This document shows positions 14,201 through 26,200 of a DNA stretch of 64,000 nucleotides, one piece after another. The notes beneath the pieces are model-generated. The model ran no database searches, was not told the origin of the DNA, and saw only the letters and a program-made list of their open reading frames with translations. Source of the DNA: Antedon mediterranea. Its lineage: Eukaryota; Echinodermata; Crinoidea; Comatulida; Antedonidae. The first letter of the stretch is position 1. Each line of letters opens with the position of its first letter. The stretch spans positions 12,901,001 to 12,965,000 of the forward strand of contig NC_092673.1 of the NCBI RefSeq assembly GCF_964355755.1, given 5' to 3'. The position numbers were made by a program, and so were the translations under genes.

Positions 14201-17200
14201 GTAAACAACCTTTTCAATTAAAATCGTATCCAGCTTTTTGAACTATGGAATCAAATCTGCCACTAGCTTGGATAACTTAAAGATTGCGAAATTTATTTAT
14301 ACATCTGATAGAGATAGAAAACTATAAATCTTGTCTCAAAGCGTAGTTGGGTATGCCAGTGACAGCTGAGTAAAATCGGAAATAGAACCGTCAGAAGCGT
14401 CAAATAGCGAAACATTAAATTAGGGAACACATTGAAAACAATACCAAGAATCGTTAGCACGCTTTTTGTATGTCTGTGTGTCCATTTCAATACATCTGAT
14501 GATACCAAGTATCGCACGAGTCACAATGTATACCACAGTGATTAGATCTAACATATTATACAAGATCCACATGCGTCCTTGGGACCAGAGTTTCTTGTGA
14601 TGTCGCCAGTTAGCACAATTTATAAGTAACAACATTGGCGATTGACTGTTGTGCATATTGATAAGACTGCAAAGTATATGAAAAATAAATAGTGTGGTAA
14701 AAAGTTTTATCAGTTTTTTAAATATTAGGTAATATAAAAAAAAATATATCCACCGCCGTATACCCATCAACCAAGTAGTTTTTTCACTTTCTAGGGAGTC
14801 ACCAGATCTTTGATTAAACTACCTAACTACTGAAAAAGTTTGGATTTTATAGCAGATTTTTGCCAAATTTTGTATTTAACAATTTTAAGGGAAATTCCTG
14901 TTTTTTTTTGTCGTGATTTCACTTACACATATTTGATTTATGTGCATTTAGCCAGATAAATTTTCAATTCATGCCTCTACCTTAGTATTGTACCCCAAAA
15001 ATATGAAATTTGAAGATTATTAAAATCATATTTTGAAGAGGCAGATAATAAACAGATAGGTTTGCATTTATAAAAATAAAAGTTTAAAGTTTAAAGTTAT
15101 AAATTCAACCAAAAAGCCATTGGCTGGCAGCCAATTTCAATATATGTTGCTTTAACTTACAGTTTTTTCAGGTAAATAATTTGTTTTGCTTCAATTTTTG
15201 ATCAAAGTGAATAACTATTATGTAACATCAAAATGGCATATTCAAAAACAAAATGTGAACAAAATTTTTTTTGTTTTTTCAGGGGGACAATATTTTTTTA
15301 AATTATTTATTTATTTTTTTTTTTTTTTTCTAACAGGTTTGATATACAAACAAAGTCAGGACTGTTTAAGGCTAAGAAGATGACAGTAATAATACAATTT
15401 CTGTGAATAAAATAATTCAATATTATCTAAATATAGTGTATCTACAATAGTTGGAATCTATTACCCATTTCAAGGGGTACACTAATTACTACTTGATAGT
15501 GCTACATCAACAATGATAACACAACTTGTGTAATTTTAATATTTATACAGTATCGTTTGACAAATAATAATGATCATTCAATTCTTACTGATGTAGAGAA
15601 AGTGCTAATAAAATTAGTTATTAGTGTGGTGGTATATAAAAATAGATTTATTTATCGCATTTCCTTGTACAATCAATATACAAATTCCAGATAGGATTAT
15701 CATAAGCCTAATATATATTAATTCCAAAGGTCAATTGTTTGAATTTTGTCAAATCTCCCCCTTGTCTTTAACCCTGAAAAACCTACAAATGTATTTACTG
15801 ATAACACACTTCCTTGATATTATAGTAAAAAGTAAGTGCACTAAGAAAACTAATATACTTTATTTCACAAATTCAATGCATGTAAATAACATGGAGTATC
15901 AAAATATAAAATAGTAAAAGATTAATGTAAAATGGCAGACCACAATACAACTTAAAGACGTCATCTTGATGGTGTATACAATCACATCCTAATGTATTAA
16001 ACATGAAAAATGAAGTTTAATAAAATAAAAAACTAACAAATATAATGTTTTCTCTTATAAAAAGACAAAATAAATAGTTTAATTCAACAAAAAATCCAAT
16101 AACAAAATATCTAGCCAAGTTGTTTTTTGCTTTAAATTACAGTTATTTTCAGGTAAATAATTGTTGTTTCTATCCAAACTTTGGTCAAAGTGAATTAGTG
16201 AACTGATATGGAGAAAACGGATACGTCACGCACACGTATTCGTTTTTCGTAAGCCAGTTAAAATCTGTTTCGCATGGCAACGAAATATTAAGGGCGCCGT
16301 CCAAAATATGACTGCGGTAAATTTTAGCAAAGGGCAGGTACGTGTTGTTTGGTGCTTAGCTGCCTAGGCCTAGCGTAACATCGAAGCGAGTGAGGACTTC
16401 AATAACTGCTATTTATCAAAGTTGACCTGGCATTTTAGTAAATTACTTTAGTAAATTACTTTCAATAAAAGTATAATTATGTTATAATCATGAATCATTC
16501 CCGATTCAAATGCAAAATGTGAAAAATAGATCAAAAACTAAACTCGTTTTGTAGTCACGAATATGAATGTTGATATTCGTCAACACGAATACGCTTTACG
16601 AATATGAAATGGGGATCAGCTCAAAAGTTTCACAATTGTGTGACATATCCGTTTCCGTTATCGTATTCGTAAGGTTGCGAAACCTCCCTATTATGTGACT
16701 ATTAAATTGCATATTCAACAAAACATTGAAAACAATTTTTTTGGGGGGGGGGGGGACAATATATCTTTAATATTTTTAAGTCTTTTTATTTTCGCAGTTT
16801 TGAATAATGATGTTATGATAATGTTTTTTCTTTTTTGATTACCAGTCTCTCACCAATAATGATAGTCGTAACTTGTCATCCAATGAAGTAATTTATTTCA
16901 ATATTTATATTAGAAACTAATTTTTTTTTTTCCAGGAAAACAATACGGTCACAGATTTTTCCTACTGTTCACAACCACACAATGTAAGAGCAATGTTTTG
17001 TTTTTTCACTATTGGCTGTAGAAGCCCTCCTTCGGTACAACCCTATTTAATTGAACTAAATGCTGGTCAATATATTTTTTATCACTACAGCCAAAGTAGA
17101 CAAACTTATTAAGGGAGCTTCAATTTAATAGAATGTCTCCCCTCACCTTTCCATGACTATTTGTCACAAGTGATGAACATGCATCAATCACAAACCAGTA

Positions 17201-20200
17201 AGAAGGTTATATTTTGACTTTGCTATAGGTCAATAAACATTGTACAAAAGTAGTGAAAAGCTTTGTTGAAAGTGGTCACACAGACAAAATAAAAACTGTG
17301 ACATAACAATAAAATGATAATCGTTTTTAATAAAATACACTGGACTGATGACTTTTACCAAGATGAAAAAATGGATCAGATGAATTTTTAATCAATTACA
17401 TTACAAACAAATGTTTAATGTAGATTCTTGTTTATTATATAAATGAATAAAATTGTGCTATCTGCTAATTCAACTTTGTCTTCTAGTGCTGTCTGAACTC
17501 TCTTTATACTAGTAACAATTGTGTATAAATATTCAACTTTATGTATGATAATTTACCCATTGAAATTTTGTTTTAAAGTTTACGATTACTTGGAAAACAT
17601 CAAATACAAAACTAGTGACAGTAACATTTACTGGCGTGAAGCCTGCCACCTATATTGTAGAGGTATGTATTTAAAAAAAAATTGAGATAATACCAAAGGG
17701 AACACAATCACAACTCAAAACAAACTTGAAAAGCTGACTTCAAATGTTCAACAAGTAGTTACGCAAACATGCATGTTTGAAATTTTAAATGCGCAAAACA
17801 GATTTCTAATCAATTTAGTGCATGTTTCAGGCCATTTTTAGCATTTTCATGTTGGCCGTGTGTTTCTGTATGCACCACACATATAGACCAGGTGCCCAGA
17901 TAATTTATTCATGTGAAAAGCCACAAAAGGTTAAGATTCAATAATCAATATTGCTGCCGGGTCCTATCCTGTAAATTTTCCATGGGGACACCAAATAGAG
18001 AGGGTAAAAAATCAATTTAATCATGTGAAAAGTCACACGGATAAAAGTTGTTGGACATCGTCCCCATATGTGTATACAATGTTAAAACTGCAATGACAGA
18101 AACTTTATCCTGTAAGTTGCCCGAGACAGTAGCCCAAAGTGACCACTCAAAAATGGTGTTAATCATGTCAAGAGCCACACAGCTAATTCCTTTTGCATTG
18201 TAACTGTCACACATTGGGATGCACAAAACCATTGACAGCAACTTTATCCTGTAAGTTGCCCCAGACAGTAGCCCAAAAATGCCCGTTGGGCAATACAAGA
18301 TTTAATCATGCAAAAAAAGCCACACAGCAAATTCCTTTTACATTATAACTATTATAATTTTGTCCTGTAAGTTGCCTCAGGGTACAGTAGCCCAAAAAAA
18401 TGCCTGTTGTGTCTTTAATCACACGAAGAGCCACACGGCAAATTGCTCATGATCGGTATAGTGCTTCTGGGGGACAGGGTTCATCCTGTTTGTTGTCCTT
18501 TTATACCTCACCTATGGTGGTCACTTTGATTGGTGGTCACGCTTATGTGCATCACTATTAAAGTAGAGGTTGATATTCCCTGTAACCCCACATGGGGGTG
18601 CCCCACCGGAGGTTCTGACCGGTCGTGGGCGACCAATGTTTTTAATTTTTTGTACATAATGTTTGTTGAATGTTGTCTGGAATGTAAGTACCTTACATTT
18701 AAATGCATTTAAATGGTTACCAAACTGACAAGCACTCGCTTCTTTTGGTATACTATTAAATATTGTGAATGTAATTGTGAATACATGTGTGTGAATTACT
18801 AAAAAAAATGTAAAAAAATTCCTTTTTTATTGGAACTGTTACGCATTGGGATATATACGAGAATACTCATGACAGCAACGTTATCTTGTAAGTCCAGACA
18901 GTAGCCCAAAAATTCCCGTTGGGCCCTACAAGATTTAATCATGCGAAGAGCCACACGACAAAATCCCTTTTACATTGTAACTATTATTACCCTTTGGGAT
19001 ATACGGAAATACCATTGACAGCAAATTTACCATGTAAGTTGCCCCAGACAGTATTCCAACAATTTCCGATTCGCCCCTACAAGATTTAATAACTCAAACG
19101 GTTAATTCTTTTTCCTAACTTTTACACATTGAGCTATACGAAATTATAATAATTACAGTATAATATTAATAGATACCTGACCCTTCGGGATACATTATGT
19201 CACAGATTAACCAAAGTGTGGCTCTTCTGAGTTAAATCTTGTAGGGGTCGGAATCGGAACCTTTAAGAAGGTCGTGCACTTTTGACCCATGGGCGTTCAG
19301 GGGGTATTTTGTATAAGTGTTTAAGTAATGTACATTCCTTTTCCTTTTTTCCAATTTGTTTATGTATATTAATTCTATGATATGTTTACTTACGATTCTG
19401 GAGTGTGTGCCCATAATAATTATATCTCAATTTGTTTATGTATATTAATTCTATGATATGTTTACTTACGATTCTGGAGTGTGTGCCCATAATAATTATA
19501 TCTCAATTTGTTTATGTATATTAATTCTATGATATGTTTACTTACGATTCTGGAGTGTGTGCCCATAATAATTATATCTCAATTTGTTTATGTATAATAA
19601 TTCTACCATATGTTACGATTCTGTATAGACCTATAACTTTTATATATTATTGGTTATTTTATAAGTATATTAATGGTGCGTTTATCTATATAACAATGGT
19701 GAATGCTAATTGTTAATGCTACAATGCTATATATTCAACAGGGGGAAGCCTTCACGTAATGTAAAGTATTAGATGTAATATCAATACCTGTAATCTACTT
19801 ATTTTGTTTCCTTTGGTTTGTCCTAGACTCTGTTGACACAAAATAATGTTTATTCAGTCATGAAATTCTTTCATATTAGATGCTTTGATTTTAGCCGTCG
19901 GGACCGCTCATCTTCGTATAGCCCCAATTGAGAAACCATTTCACGTCAAAATCACCTTCTGACATCGTTCCAATTTGAACAAACTAAACAAAACCACAAA
20001 ACACTTTTTTTTATTCAGATCTTTTTATATCTCAATGGTATTTTCGTATATCCCAAGGGTAATAATTACAATGCAAAACAAATTAGCTGTGTGGTTGATT
20101 CTTGTAGTGGCTGGGGAACTGTAGTCTTCTTGGGCAACGTACAGAATAAAGTTGCTGTCAATGGTATTTTCGTATATCGCCCGCAATGGAAAGTTATAGA

Positions 20201-23200
20201 ATATGCCGTGTGGCTCTTCAAGTTATTAAATCTTGTAGGGGTCGGATTCGGAAATTGTTGGCCTACTATCTGGGGCAACTTACATGATAAAGTTAGTGTC
20301 AACGGTATTTTCGTATCCCAAAGTATAATAGTTACAATGTAAAAGGAATTTTCCGTGTGGCTTTTTCGCATGATTAAATCTTGTACGGCACAACAGACAT
20401 TTTTGGGCTATACTGTCTGGGGCAACTTACAGGATAAAGTTTCTGTCAATGGTATTTTTGTGCATCCAAATGTGTAACAGTTACAATGCAAAAGAAATTA
20501 GACGTGTGGCTCTTCGCATGATTAAATCTTGTATGGTCCAACAGGCATTTTTGAGCTACTGTCTGGGAAACTTACATGATAAAGTTGCTGTCAATGGTTT
20601 TGTGCATCCCAATGCGCGACAGTTACAATGCAAAAGGAATTACCCGTGTGGCTCTTGACATGATTAACACCATTTTTGAGTGGTCACTTTGGGCTACTGT
20701 CTCGGGCAACTTACATGATAAAGTTGCTGTCATTGCTGTTTTAACATTGTGTACACATATGGGGACGATTTCCAACAACTTTTATCCGTGTGGCTTTTCA
20801 CATGATTAAATCCATTTTTTACCCCTCCTATTTGGTGTCCCCAGGGAAAATTTACAGGATATGACCCGGCAGCAATATTGATTTATTGAATCTTAGCCAT
20901 ATATCTACATAATCAGCCCATCAAAACCTTTTGTGGGTTTTCACATGAATAAACTTTCTGGGCGCCCGGTCTAATATGTAACATAGGAAGACTGTTTTTA
21001 CAATTTACTTTTGTTCTTCATACCTTCCATGATACATATCCTTCCTTTTTATGAACTCTAAATGCAAAGGACAATTTTGTGTAAAAATATGCCTATTTTA
21101 AATCTATAATAGCTTCTCAGGATGAACGTGACCCCCGATTTGTTATGGAAGATAATGAGTTGTAAATATGAATTCATGTAAAATAATTACATGTAAAATA
21201 ATTACCTATTAGATGTTGTGACGTCAATGTAAATTAAATCTAAATTTGATTGATTTTAATTACATTTGTAGCTACTGCCTTGGCCATTAGGTGACAATTC
21301 TCAGAAATGTCTGAAGAATGATATTTCATTTCAATGTACTGTTATGTCATCCAAGCCTTCTGAAGTAAAAGGTATTGTATTTACATTTTTAGGGACTTAT
21401 AATAACTTTATTTGGATTGACGCTTCTGCAAGAGCGGCACAAATTATAAAACCATTATCAAAAGTACAATATAAAACGATACAATTAAAATAAACAAGAA
21501 AACAGTAAAAATTTACAAAACTTATCAAATATATCAGAAGATTAAACTTTGGGTCATTTATCATTTATTTGATAAAGTACCCCATAATCGTCTGATTAAG
21601 AAACTTAACAATATTGGCTTAAACAAAGGTTTAAATAAATGTATCCAGGATTTTCTTTTAAATAGAAAACAAAGAGTTATCTATAGAGGTGAAATATCGC
21701 ATTGGAAGAATGTAATATCAGGGGTACCCCAGGGGTCAGTTCTTGGCCCTCTTTTGTTTCTATTGTATGTGAGTGATCTTGAATATGGTATAGAATCTTC
21801 AATTTTTCAATTTGCAGATGACAATACCATTTCAAGACCTATTCATTAATTAGAAGACTGTATAAAGTTACAGAGTGATTTAAATAAGATTTATGAATGG
21901 TCAGTTTTAAATAAACTACCATTAAATGCATCAAAATGTGCAGCAATGAGTTTATCCAGGTGTAAAGATCCCATCATATTTGCTTACGATATCAATTCCG
22001 ATTCAACGGAAAGAGTCCATGAATTCAAACTACTTGGTGTATATATCAACAGTAAATTAACATGCCACTCTCATGTAGATTATGTTTGTAGTAAGGCAAG
22101 CAAACTTCTTGGTTTTGTTTCAAGATGTAGTAAAGCAATGTCTTGGATGGCAATGCTAAATCTTTACAAAGCACTAATACTACCTGTTGTGACTTACTGT
22201 TGTTGTATGTGGGCACCTACTGAAATATCTCATGTATAGACTTGAAAGGGTTCAGAGAAAGGCCACTAGAATAATTATGTACAGAAAAGAAGGAAATTGG
22301 GACACTTCATATTTATATAGGTTAAAGACCCTAAATATTTTAAGTATTGAAGATATATTTAAAGTGTATAGACTCACATTAGGTTTTAAAATAATGCATG
22401 GCCTCTGTCCATCATCCTTTAATGAGTTTGTGAGATCAAGTGAGAGGTGTGAAGGGCGGTTAATACATTGGAAGGCAAAGACCAATACATTTTTAAATTC
22501 ATCGTTTGTTATTTTCCCTAGATTATGGGAGCAACTTCCCAATGAAATTAAACAATGTGCTACAATTTCAGACTTTAAAGCCCAACTCATCAAACATTTG
22601 ATCTCAAAATATTAAGTTGTAATTGTTTATATTGTTTATTCAATGCAGCTTATTTTTAATTGGTGTATCTCATTATAACTTTGTTTTGTTTTGTTTTATT
22701 TTGACTTAATTTGTGCTACTTAGTTTTGTTATTTTTGTATTTTATAAGTAACGATGGAGTAAGAGCAGTTTTCTGTTTGGGCTCATGCCTATTACTTGCT
22801 CCTGGCAAGATGAATTGTAAAATGTACTTTATGAACTTTTGCCGAATAAATATTATTATTATTATTATTAATAAAGTGGTCAGAGTTACCAAGAGTTAGC
22901 GTTAATTTTAAATACTAGATGGTACGCTCGCGTACCATCTAGGTCGTGTCCACAGATGGTTCTCAAATACACAGTAATTTCAGCGTAAAAAAACTGGCGA
23001 TTTCAAATGTACGTACCGCAGGACTATAGTACATTGTCGTTTACAGAAACAAATAAATAGACATGATGATTTATGTAGTCAACTAAAATTAGCACCCTGA
23101 GAATTAGGCCTACTTCCAAAGGAGAAACTTGAGTCCAAATTTTTTATTTGAACTCATTTAAACAAACCCAATTTGTGTTTTGTATATAACATTAGAGTTG

Positions 23201-26200
23201 GGGAAGAGGATGGGAAGAACAATTTTTAAATATATTCTCTATCCACTCAGTAACGAAATATTGGTCTATCAATAATATACCACTAAACACAGTAAAACAT
23301 TTACGATTGAATACTTTTTTTAAAATGCCCCTGTTATAGTCGATTGAAATAGTAAAGTACATGTAACGATACACCACTACGACGTTTATATTTTTCATAA
23401 TTAATAATTAATAAAAACGTTGAGAAGCAACTGTCAGTAATAAAGTTTTTATTTGTATATTATGTATTTATATATCCAGCAGTAGAGCCTACTCACAGTC
23501 ACAGTAATAAATGTTCTTTGTATGTGTGTTTATATATCTAACAGTAACCACATTCACAGTAAGAAAATTTCGTTTTAATTGTCAATAACTAATTATCTAA
23601 CTAAATTTAATTAGTAAACAGGGTTACATCAGGTGGTTAAAATCAGTACCGAGATTCTAACCAACTTTATATACCATCGAGTAAACATTCTAGAAATAAC
23701 GCGCAATTTACCGAATTTTGCCCTAACGTAAATTTATATATAGATAAATCACCAGAAATAAAAAGAGACCAATAATTAAAGGCACTTTAAAGATTGATAA
23801 ACTCATTGGCTCTGATAACATTCAGACATTTACATATAAAAAGAAATGGATTAGATCTTCGGATCCTTCATTACATAGTGGACATTGTGCTATCATTGTC
23901 CTGTTGCGATTTTGCTATTAAGAGGTAATGTATTTGAGCAAGCCTTTTAATAGCTGAAAAGTTATTTATTTCTAAAAGATATTTTTCCAGGGAGTGATTT
24001 AAAATTAATAAACTCCTTAACCCTTTCACTGTGTATAACCGGTACTACTACCGGGTATAAAAAAATGTCGTTGAGCTGTGTATACCTGGTATTACTGGGT
24101 ATGGGAAAACAATGATTTAATCGTATTTCCTATAATTTATAGAACAAATTTGTAATTCATTAAAACTATTTTTTAGCACAAAATGCGTCCTCTATATGTG
24201 TTAATATCGTATTGAAGTTTCTAATTCAATTTGCGCCTCTGGGGAATTGATATCACACGTTATAATCATTTCGACATTGGAACATTGTATCATTACCTAT
24301 AATGGTGCAAAAACATCCTCCAGATAGCACATTTTACCCACCAATAGGGCAATATCTGAAATAATTTTTAATTTATGTGTAATTTTTTATAAAACGATAA
24401 CAATAACTTAATTTATAATAATAATTTTGTTTTGATATTTTTATTTGTTATACATATCTACATCAATATCTAGAGGGAATTTCTTATAGAAAAATAGTTT
24501 AATATGCAAATTAGCTTTTTTTTACTCCCAACCGTAGACCAACCTTTTGTCCACCACACATCACAAAAATAATCTCATTTATTAATTCTTTTCAAAGATT
24601 CTCAATGAAAGGAAACCTTTTATGATATTCTTTATTCATCTTTATTGGTTTAATTTGAAATACAGATTCAGAAATTCTTTTGTTTATACATCATACATAC
24701 ATCATTTATATATCTGATAAAATTTTTTAAAATACATAAAAGATGGTTAAAACATTAACAATACAGTAAAAAATGTTAAGATCCAGATTAGCATTATTAT
24801 TCCCTATATATTTTACTTTATTTAAACATCATTTAATTTTAAAGCAAATTTTATTAGATCATCAACTGTCCATATTTATATTAAAATTTCAACTTTGTAT
24901 ATCTACAGTCCATCCAAAAGAAGAGGATTACTATAATGTGCCTACTATACCAACATTACAAGGTATGTAAACAGTATTTCTTGCCAGAAGAAATGGGTCA
25001 GCATAAAAAGATGGTTTTAAAAATCAATTCAACATCAATTCATTCCATAAAACTAAGATTCTAGTCAAAAACTGTTTTAAAAATTGCTTTTCGGAACAAT
25101 TTTTAGCTGCAATATGATCTTTTTATAAGAACATTTTATTATTTTTACATATTTTTCAATAAAAATTGAGAAACAAATCAATAATCCAACTATTCGTACA
25201 TTCAATATCATCTCTGGTCGACGTTATCATCTACAGTAGTAATTGAAGAAAAAAAGAAACTAGTTTATTTCAAAATGTTATATTTTAATTTCATATTCAA
25301 TTGTTGTATATAATACAACCTATAGGGGAGGGGGGGGGGGGCTCTTTCCTATGAAGGGGAAATAATATTATGTTTTAACATTATATTACATTATCACCTA
25401 TTTAAATTAGGGGACACCCTATCAAGTGGATGGGGACACTTAAGTGTGACAAAAAGGACACTGTTTTTCTTCCCTACCATTGAATTGAAATATTAATTAA
25501 AAAACATATAGTAATTGATCTCTTAAACAAAATATACTTTATATTGTCGAAATATACTGTAAAAAATAATCACAATAACCATGCTTAATGAAGTTTCTTG
25601 TGTTCCGATCAAAAGTTTGTTGTTGTGTAATGTTTTTTTTCTATTCAAGCACACAATTTATATTTTGTTGTACAGTATATTACAGAATGTTCATTTATAC
25701 AATTTGAATCATTACAGAAAGCCAAGGGTTTAAGCATGATGAACAAGGAAATGTTGTAGCTATTGCTATAGCTTCATTATGCTCTGTGTTGGTTGCTGCA
25801 TTGGTTTCTTTAATAATTTACAAATCTAAGAAAAGAAATGGTATGTTTTGCATTCTTTTTTTAATTTGTTCATGCTTTCCTAAGTTCATTTATTTCTTAC
25901 TCATCCAGCAGCGAGCACAAACTCGCCAATTACAGGATGAGATCAACTATTTTATAGTTTATCTCATTTGAGGCTTAGGGAGTAGAGTTGAAAGGTCACT
26001 AGGTCAGGATTGAATCCCGGACCATGTGATTGGAAGCATGTTTAATTTATTTCACAATTAATTTATTTTAAAACATAAAAAGACAGAAGAGACAGTAGCT
26101 AGAAGCAAATAAGAGTAGGAGCCCCTCCTTTGTCACACCCCTTTTCAGGGGACATCGTTAATAAGGGAAAACATGAAATATTATGTTTATTTAAAAAGTC

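Noticed and set aside
15624-15914. 96-codon plus-strand frame in intron 6
   Set aside because: Low-complexity, AT-driven hydrophobic composition with no motif.
18017-20809. Open frames such as 18017-18298 (-) and 20576-20809 (+)
   Set aside because: They are mirror images produced by the inverted arms of a non-coding foldback and have no known motif.
24016-24110. TTAACCCTTTCACTGTG as a piggyBac-type end with CCGGTAC repeats
   Set aside because: No inverted partner was found, so a single end-like word is not enough.
25900-26035. tRNA-like B box GGATTGAATCCC
   Set aside because: The rest does not fold into a cloverleaf; at most a very decayed SINE.
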